Part shown: one piece after another, positions 60,433 to 64,000 of the stretch
How the letters are laid out: each line of letters starts with the position of its first letter
How positions within the stretch are numbered: position 1 is the stretch's first letter
DNA from: Chitinivibrionales bacterium
GTDB taxonomy: Bacteria; Fibrobacterota; Chitinivibrionia; Chitinivibrionales; JANQEN01
Assembly: GCA_028278335.1 (NCBI GenBank)
Contig: JANQEN010000065.1
Location: 1 to 64,000, forward strand
Direction: 5' to 3'
DNA: 64,000 bases
The notes under the pieces: model-generated
The model's database searches: none
What the model saw: only the letters and a program-made list of their open reading frames with translations
Told to the model about the DNA's origin: nothing
Translations under genes and position numbers: made by a program

Positions 60433-61335
60433 CTATGCACCAGGGCGTTCCCAATCCTCACAATTGGGAATGCCTGTACGCCCACCAAGCTTTAAGGTAA
60501 TCTGGGCTGCGGCCCAAGCACCAAAATCCAAACACTTTTCTATTGGCCATTTTTGCAAAAGTCCATAAATATAACCAGCATGGAAGATGTCTCCACACCC
60601 GGTTGTATCAACAGGCTTAACTGGATAAGCTGGCCTTTGAATCAGTGTCTCTTTGTGGAGTGCAACATATCCTCGAGCACCTAAGGTAACTCCTACAAGG
60701 GAGGCACCAAGCTCTGCAAGACGATGACAGGCTTCAATGGGAGCATCCTTACCAACCAGGGAACGGGCAAAGGGTTCACTAACAATAACATGATCAGCTA
60801 AGCGTGCTATATCGAGCATACCCTCTCGTAAGGTGCCTCCATCAAGCACCACAGGGACACCTGCCTCATTGGCTGTTTTACATGCCTCAATAGAGGCTTC
60901 CATAAAGAGTCCATCGGTGTGGACTATCTTGGCGTGAGAGATTTGTGACAGATCTACCTCATCAGCTTTGAGCGGTGCCCCTGAGGGACGCTGCCAAAAT
61001 ATGGTCCTGTGTCCAATTCCTGGCTCTGCCACAATGAAAGCAAATTGAGAAGATGCATTGGTTCGACAAATCAGACCAGAAATATCAACACCCTCCTCAA
61101 CCAAAGAGTGTTTAATGGCATCGCCAATGAAATCGTCACCAATGACACCAAAAAAGGAGGAGGATACACCCCAGCGAGTAAGTGCTACAAGGGCAGTAGC
61201 AACCACTCCGCCACCCTGTATGGTCATGTTGTTAAACTCACACTTTAAATTAGCTGCAGGAAACGCATCAATTGTTCCAAGATAATCTAAGCTACATTGA
61301 CCAATACCAAAAACATCGCTTTTCTTTGTAAGCAT
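60433..61335 (-). CDS. PfkB-family carbohydrate kinase
   Basis: Predicted cytoplasmic sugar kinase, 300 aa, typical of ribokinase-like proteins. Signature 1 region GGGVVATALVALTRWG (about 41-56) and signature 2 VDTTGCGDIFHAGYIYGL (about 235-252) with the catalytic Asp; the usual DTTGAGD reads DTTGCGD. GKDAPIEACHRLAELGA and a lid of short strands are present. The sugar cannot be named; ketohexokinase- or adenosine-kinase-type members have the same motifs. Single gene, with a family A element about 70 bases upstream. Confidence 0.88.
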   Translation of the reverse strand: MLTKKSDVFGIGQCSLDYLGTIDAFPAANLKCEFNNMTIQGGGVVATALVALTRWGVSSSFFGVIGDDFIGDAIKHSLVEEGVDISGLICRTNASSQFAFIVAEPGIGHRTIFWQRPSGAPLKADEVDLSQISHAKIVHTDGLFMEASIEACKTANEAGVPVVLDGGTLREGMLDIARLADHVIVSEPFARSLVGKDAPIEACHRLAELGASLVGVTLGARGYVALHKETLIQRPAYPVKPVDTTGCGDIFHAGYIYGLLQKWPIEKCLDFGAWAAAQITLKLGGRTGIPNCEDWERPGA

Positions 61336-61403
61336 GCTGTGTAATTTCTCCCAATTTTTTTGTTTCTATAGTTAAGGAATATATGACGAAATGAAAAACC
61401 AAA

Positions 61404-61667
61404 TTAAACCCAGATTATGCAATAGAAATAAGGCTATATAGTTATTTTATTGCGTTGCATTAGAATAACATTTTATCGTAAAACAAGATACAAAGGGGGA
61501 GCCAGCAAGATCACGTGAGTACATTTGTTACTGCTTGCCCTCAAATGCAGGTTCACCGTTTAGGTGAAACTGAATTTGTGGATGCAAGCAGTTAAAAGGG
61601 GCGAGGGAAGCTTGCTGCAGGGGGATTTCCCCCTGAATGATTTTTCTAATGCATAATCTGGGTTAAA
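61404..61667. mobile_element. Palindrome-bounded element with family A ends, different interior
   Basis: CCCAGATTATGCA at the left and TGCATAATCTGGG at the right are exact inverted copies, both flanked by TTAAA in direct orientation. The 230-bp interior is unrelated to the other family A copies: it has TTCACC-GTTTA-GGTGAA and a perfect palindrome CAGGGGGATTTCCCCCTG (61618-61635). No ORF. Shared ends with changed contents suggest mobilisation by the same, absent, transposase. Confidence 0.75.
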
Positions 61668-61699
61668 AATATATCTAAGAAGGAGTGAAAATTAATTAT

Positions 61700-61928
61700 A
61701 CCTAAATTGAGCGATTGTTTTGAGGAAAGGTTGCGTCAAATGTGCTACTACTGGGTTCGCTAAAAACGGAGCTTAACCTGGAAGGTTAAGTGAGTATTTT
61801 AAAGAATCTCAGGAGTAGTGCAGATGACGTGAAATTTTCCACCGGGCAGGTACAATTAAAATGCAGCTTTGGCTGCTTTTACCTTACCCAGCTGAATGAA
61901 ATGAAAAATAAAATCGCTCATTTTAGGT
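61700..61928. mobile_element. Palindromic element, family C (229 bp)
   Basis: The ends ACCTAAATTGAGCGATT (61700-61716) and AATCGCTCATTTTAGGT (61912-61928) are inverted copies with one mismatch in 17. Inside, CTTAACC-TGGAA-GGTTAAG (61772-61790) and GCAGC-TTTG-GCTGC followed by TTTT (61863-61880) are strong hairpins; the latter could terminate transcription toward YihY. No ribosome-binding-site-supported ORF. Confidence 0.6.
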
Positions 61929-62022
61929 TACATCTCCAGCTCATTCATATATTTTCAAATATCGACTTGGATGCCAGTAATTTTTATAGTTGCCCTAGGG
62001 GCACTTAATGTAAGATATAACT

Positions 62023-62850
62023 ATGTCAAAAAGCTCAATTGTTTCCTGGATCAATGATATACTGGCAACCTATATTCGACGACGGGGTCCTTTATTGGCA
62101 AAGGGAATTGCCTATAGCTTGCTTGTGGGTTCCATGCCCTTTCTCTTTCTCTCCTTTTCAATCACAAGCTTTTTATATAAGTTTGCCCCCCATTTACAGG
62201 ATGCAGTGAGTGTTCAGATAGACAAGTTCCTTCCTTTACAGGCCAGTGAATTTCTCTTAGAACATATTGAGCTTGCAGTGCGTGAATGGGCATCGGTAGG
62301 TGTAATTGGTATTGCAATCCTACTCTTTGTGGCAAAGGGAATTTTTGAGTCTATGGAGAGTGGCATCTCTGCAATCATGGGAATTGACCAAAAACGTGCA
62401 ATCTGGCGTTCTCAGCTATATGCCTTCCTCTTTACCTTAACAGCAATCCTCTTTTTAATTGGAGCCTCTATTGGCAACACCTTCTTTACCGCCTGGTTGC
62501 GCACCTTCTCACTACACCCAATGATCTATACCACCATTCTAAAAACCTTCACCATTATGATTTTGACTTTTGGCATTTTTACCCTGTACAGCATTGCCGC
62601 AGGTGGCAAACTACGGCCCTTTATCTCACTCTTTATTTCACTATTGGTGGCAATATTGTGGCGTTTAGCAGTCATTGGTGGTAAAATTGTAATCATTCAA
62701 TCGGGAAAACGGGCAATCATTTATGGAATCTTGGCAGGGTCAGTACTCTTTCTATTTTGGTTAAAGATCTTCGCCCATCTCATCCTATTTGGTGGCATTA
62801 TTATTCAACGGAGCAGCTTTGATGAAATAGAGGGGCACATAGTAACCTAA
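62023..62850 (+). CDS. YihY/BrkB-family membrane protein
   Basis: Predicted inner-membrane protein, 275 aa, about six helices, with the N-terminal segment RRRGPLLAKGIAYSLLVGSMPFLF typical of the YihY/virulence factor BrkB family (formerly called ribonuclease BN). The middle has the amphipathic VAKGIFESMESGISAIMGID and LYSIAAGGKLRPFISLFIS conserved region. The family's function is not established. Shorter than many members, with no C-terminal extension. No clear ribosome-binding site. Ends in a hairpin shared with the acidic gene. Confidence 0.85.
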   Translation: MSKSSIVSWINDILATYIRRRGPLLAKGIAYSLLVGSMPFLFLSFSITSFLYKFAPHLQDAVSVQIDKFLPLQASEFLLEHIELAVREWASVGVIGIAILLFVAKGIFESMESGISAIMGIDQKRAIWRSQLYAFLFTLTAILFLIGASIGNTFFTAWLRTFSLHPMIYTTILKTFTIMILTFGIFTLYSIAAGGKLRPFISLFISLLVAILWRLAVIGGKIVIIQSGKRAIIYGILAGSVLFLFWLKIFAHLILFGGIIIQRSSFDEIEGHIVT

Positions 62851-62888
62851 CTGGAATCCATTACTGACTTCCGATGGAAAATGTGCCC
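62833..62888. terminator. Two-step hairpin at the YihY stop codon
   Basis: GGGCACAT (62833-62840) pairs with ATGTGCCC (62881-62888), and TCCAT (62857-62861) with ATGGA (62874-62878) inside it. It spans the end of YihY and the gap to the convergent acidic gene. No T-run follows, so RNA protection is as likely as termination. Confidence 0.4.
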
Positions 62889-62915
62889 ATCCAAGAGAAA
62901 GACTTGCTTTAGGGG

Positions 62916-63122
62916 TTATGCCAGTGGGTCGCTCTCTTCGTCTACCCCCTCAACCATTTCTTGGAAGTCTTCCATGTTCTTGCTGGCAAGATCTACATTT
63001 TCAAAATCCAACTCTTCAAATGACTCAGCCTTGTCATTTTTCTCATCATCATCAAGGAAATCTACAGCTTCATCACCTTCATTGAGTGTTGCATCTTCAT
63101 CGTATTCGTCATTTCTGAACAT
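62916..63122 (-). CDS. Very acidic 68-aa protein
   Basis: 68 aa from ATG 63122, which has AGGAGGAG three bases upstream; a longer frame to 63206 has no such site. 28 Asp/Glu against four Lys/Arg, no Cys, no hydrophobic segment; likely disordered. No family recognised. The excellent ribosome-binding site and codon pattern favour a real gene. It lies between YihY (convergent) and a divergent TetR gene. Confidence 0.65.
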   Translation of the reverse strand: MFRNDEYDEDATLNEGDEAVDFLDDDEKNDKAESFEELDFENVDLASKNMEDFQEMVEGVDEESDPLA

Positions 63123-63339
63123 ACACTCCTCCTGAAAAAGAAACCATACTCTCTGCAAAAACCCAGATGCATAATTTTCTCCTAAATTATACCCGTAACC
63201 GAGCAATTATTTCAAGATTTTTTTTGTAAACTTAATCTAACCAGCCTATTTTCAAGAAAATCCAAGGGAACATTTTTCAACTCTTTTAATTGTTGAGCGA
63301 CCTTGATTAACAAAGAACTAATGTTTTATCAATATACCC

Positions 63340-63368
63340 TTGACAAGGTTGCTGTATTTTTGTATAAT
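63340..63368 (+). promoter_or_regulatory. Consensus sigma-70 promoter of the TetR gene
   Basis: TTGACA (63340-63345), exactly 17 bases, TATAAT (63363-63368): a perfect consensus. The leader to the start is about 30 bases. Inverted repeat TGACT-TTGG-AGTCA (63389-63402) covers the ribosome-binding GGAG; CAATATTG lies just before it and could be part of an operator. Confidence 0.85.
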
Positions 63369-63404
63369 TGACCCAACATCAACAATATTGACTTTGGAGT
63401 CAGA

Positions 63405-64000
63405 ATGAAAGACGCGAAATCTAATCGCGAAAATATTATACGAACCGCCAAAATAAATCTCATCTTAGATGCAGCGCTCAAACTCTTTTCGGAGAAGGGT
63501 TTTCATAACACCCGTTTAGAAGATATAGCCCGTGATGCTGGCTTTTCCAAGGCCTCTCTCTATACCTATTATAAAGACAAAGAGACAATCTTTTTACGGT
63601 TGGCTATTCGTGTTTTTTCTGAACTGATTGAAACTCTGCATGAAAGAATTGATGAAAAAAAATCATTTTCTCTAAACTTGGAACTACTGCTTAAAACTAT
63701 ATTTTCTACTCTTGGAGATCATGCTTCAATTTTTTTGACCATTACAAATTTCATGGCCATTAACATTCTCAATAAAATGTCTCTCTATGAAGAGCACCAA
63801 GAGGATGTGACCGCTCTCAAAGCACTGTATGATGACATAATCGAAACCTTTTCAATAATTATTGCCAAGGGGCGAAAAAAGAGAGAGTTTAAAAGCACAC
63901 TGGATAATTTAACACTAACTAAAATGCTTGGCTCCCTTATTCGGGGCAAACTCTTTGAATGGAAATTAAGTGGAAAAATTGATGATGTTGACAAAGCCAT
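63405..64000 (+). CDS. TetR-family regulator (3' end outside window)
   Basis: About 198 codons visible, no stop before the window end. The N-terminus carries the TetR DNA-binding domain: ILDAALKLFSEKGFHNTRLE then DIARDAGFSKASLYTYYKDKETIF. The C-terminal ligand-binding region is helical and not assignable to a ligand class. GGAG is six bases upstream of the ATG. Many TetR proteins bind their own promoter; the palindromic sequences in the leader would allow that here, which is inference. Neighbouring targets could lie beyond 64000. Confidence 0.9.
   Translation, partial: MKDAKSNRENIIRTAKINLILDAALKLFSEKGFHNTRLEDIARDAGFSKASLYTYYKDKETIFLRLAIRVFSELIETLHERIDEKKSFSLNLELLLKTIFSTLGDHASIFLTITNFMAINILNKMSLYEEHQEDVTALKALYDDIIETFSIIIAKGRKKREFKSTLDNLTLTKMLGSLIRGKLFEWKLSGKIDDVDKA

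Noticed and set aside
61700-61928. Riboswitch upstream of YihY
   Set aside because: No known aptamer core was recognised, and the inverted termini favour a mobile element.
61790-62008. 72-aa ORF before YihY
   Set aside because: It starts inside the hairpin of the family C element and crosses its right end; no ribosome-binding site or protein-like composition.

Overview
The window looks like a chromosomal segment of a free-living, Gram-negative-type bacterium of the FCB superphylum, most likely Fibrobacterota-like (inference). The pointers are very long secreted proteins with DUF2341, LamG and Ig-like modules and C-terminal tails of the YPNPF...GVY type (type IX secretion/FlgD-like tails), a fused SpmA-SpmB protein, HflK-HflC, and moderate-to-low GC by eye. 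No rRNA, tRNA or CRISPR array was recognised.

Layout: 1-1,200 holds a DMT permease wedged between two palindromic mobile elements. 1.2-4.2 kb (minus) is hflK-hflC plus a HAD hydrolase. 4.5-9.25 kb (plus) is a run of four genes: a DUF6786-like protein, an isoprenylcysteine-methyltransferase-type membrane enzyme, SpmAB and a GlcD-type FAD oxidase. 9.3-12.4 kb (minus) is a compact, overlapping namZ-murU-amgK set, which would take peptidoglycan fragments to UDP-MurNAc. rpsU and a SPOUT methyltransferase converge on one terminator. 13.6-27.2 kb is filled by two paralogous giant secreted proteins (about 2,100-2,200 aa) with different N-terminal modules but a common C-terminal half. 28.3-33.5 kb (plus) has an MFS permease, a LysE exporter and an M16 peptidase pair (one zinc-binding, one lacking the motif). 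33.5-46.4 kb (minus) carries a secreted M23-type protein, PIN-PhoH ATPase, Ogt, a small zinc-finger membrane protein, HrpA, and a two-gene sugar-nucleotide module (GHMP kinase fused to a UDPGP-type transferase, plus a GalU-like enzyme with a changed signature loop). 46.7-52.6 kb (minus) is a membrane block: SPFH protein, its acidic coiled-coil neighbour, an RND/MMPL exporter and a DUF2721 protein.

52.6-55 kb is the most plastic part: a 21-bp tandem array, 101-bp direct repeats carrying REP sequences, a REP-associated Y1 (HUH) transposase bracketed by inverted REPs, a 226-bp tandem duplication that copied the transposase 5' end, and a separate 102-bp multi-hairpin repeat. 55-64 kb returns to ordinary genes: a secreted protein with three A-B pairs of carboxypeptidase-regulatory-like domains, a PLP dehydratase with two small genes, a probable lipoprotein, a PfkB sugar kinase, a YihY/BrkB membrane protein, a very acidic small protein, and a TetR regulator cut by the window end behind a consensus sigma-70 promoter. 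Two further palindromic elements lie at 61.4-61.9 kb.

The strongest leads are the shared, unassigned ~1,100-residue block of the two giant proteins, the kinase/nucleotidyltransferase fusion, three families of inverted-repeat elements without transposase, the RAYT whose ribosome-binding site appears to be the REP itself, and the apparent ATT start of the first gene.
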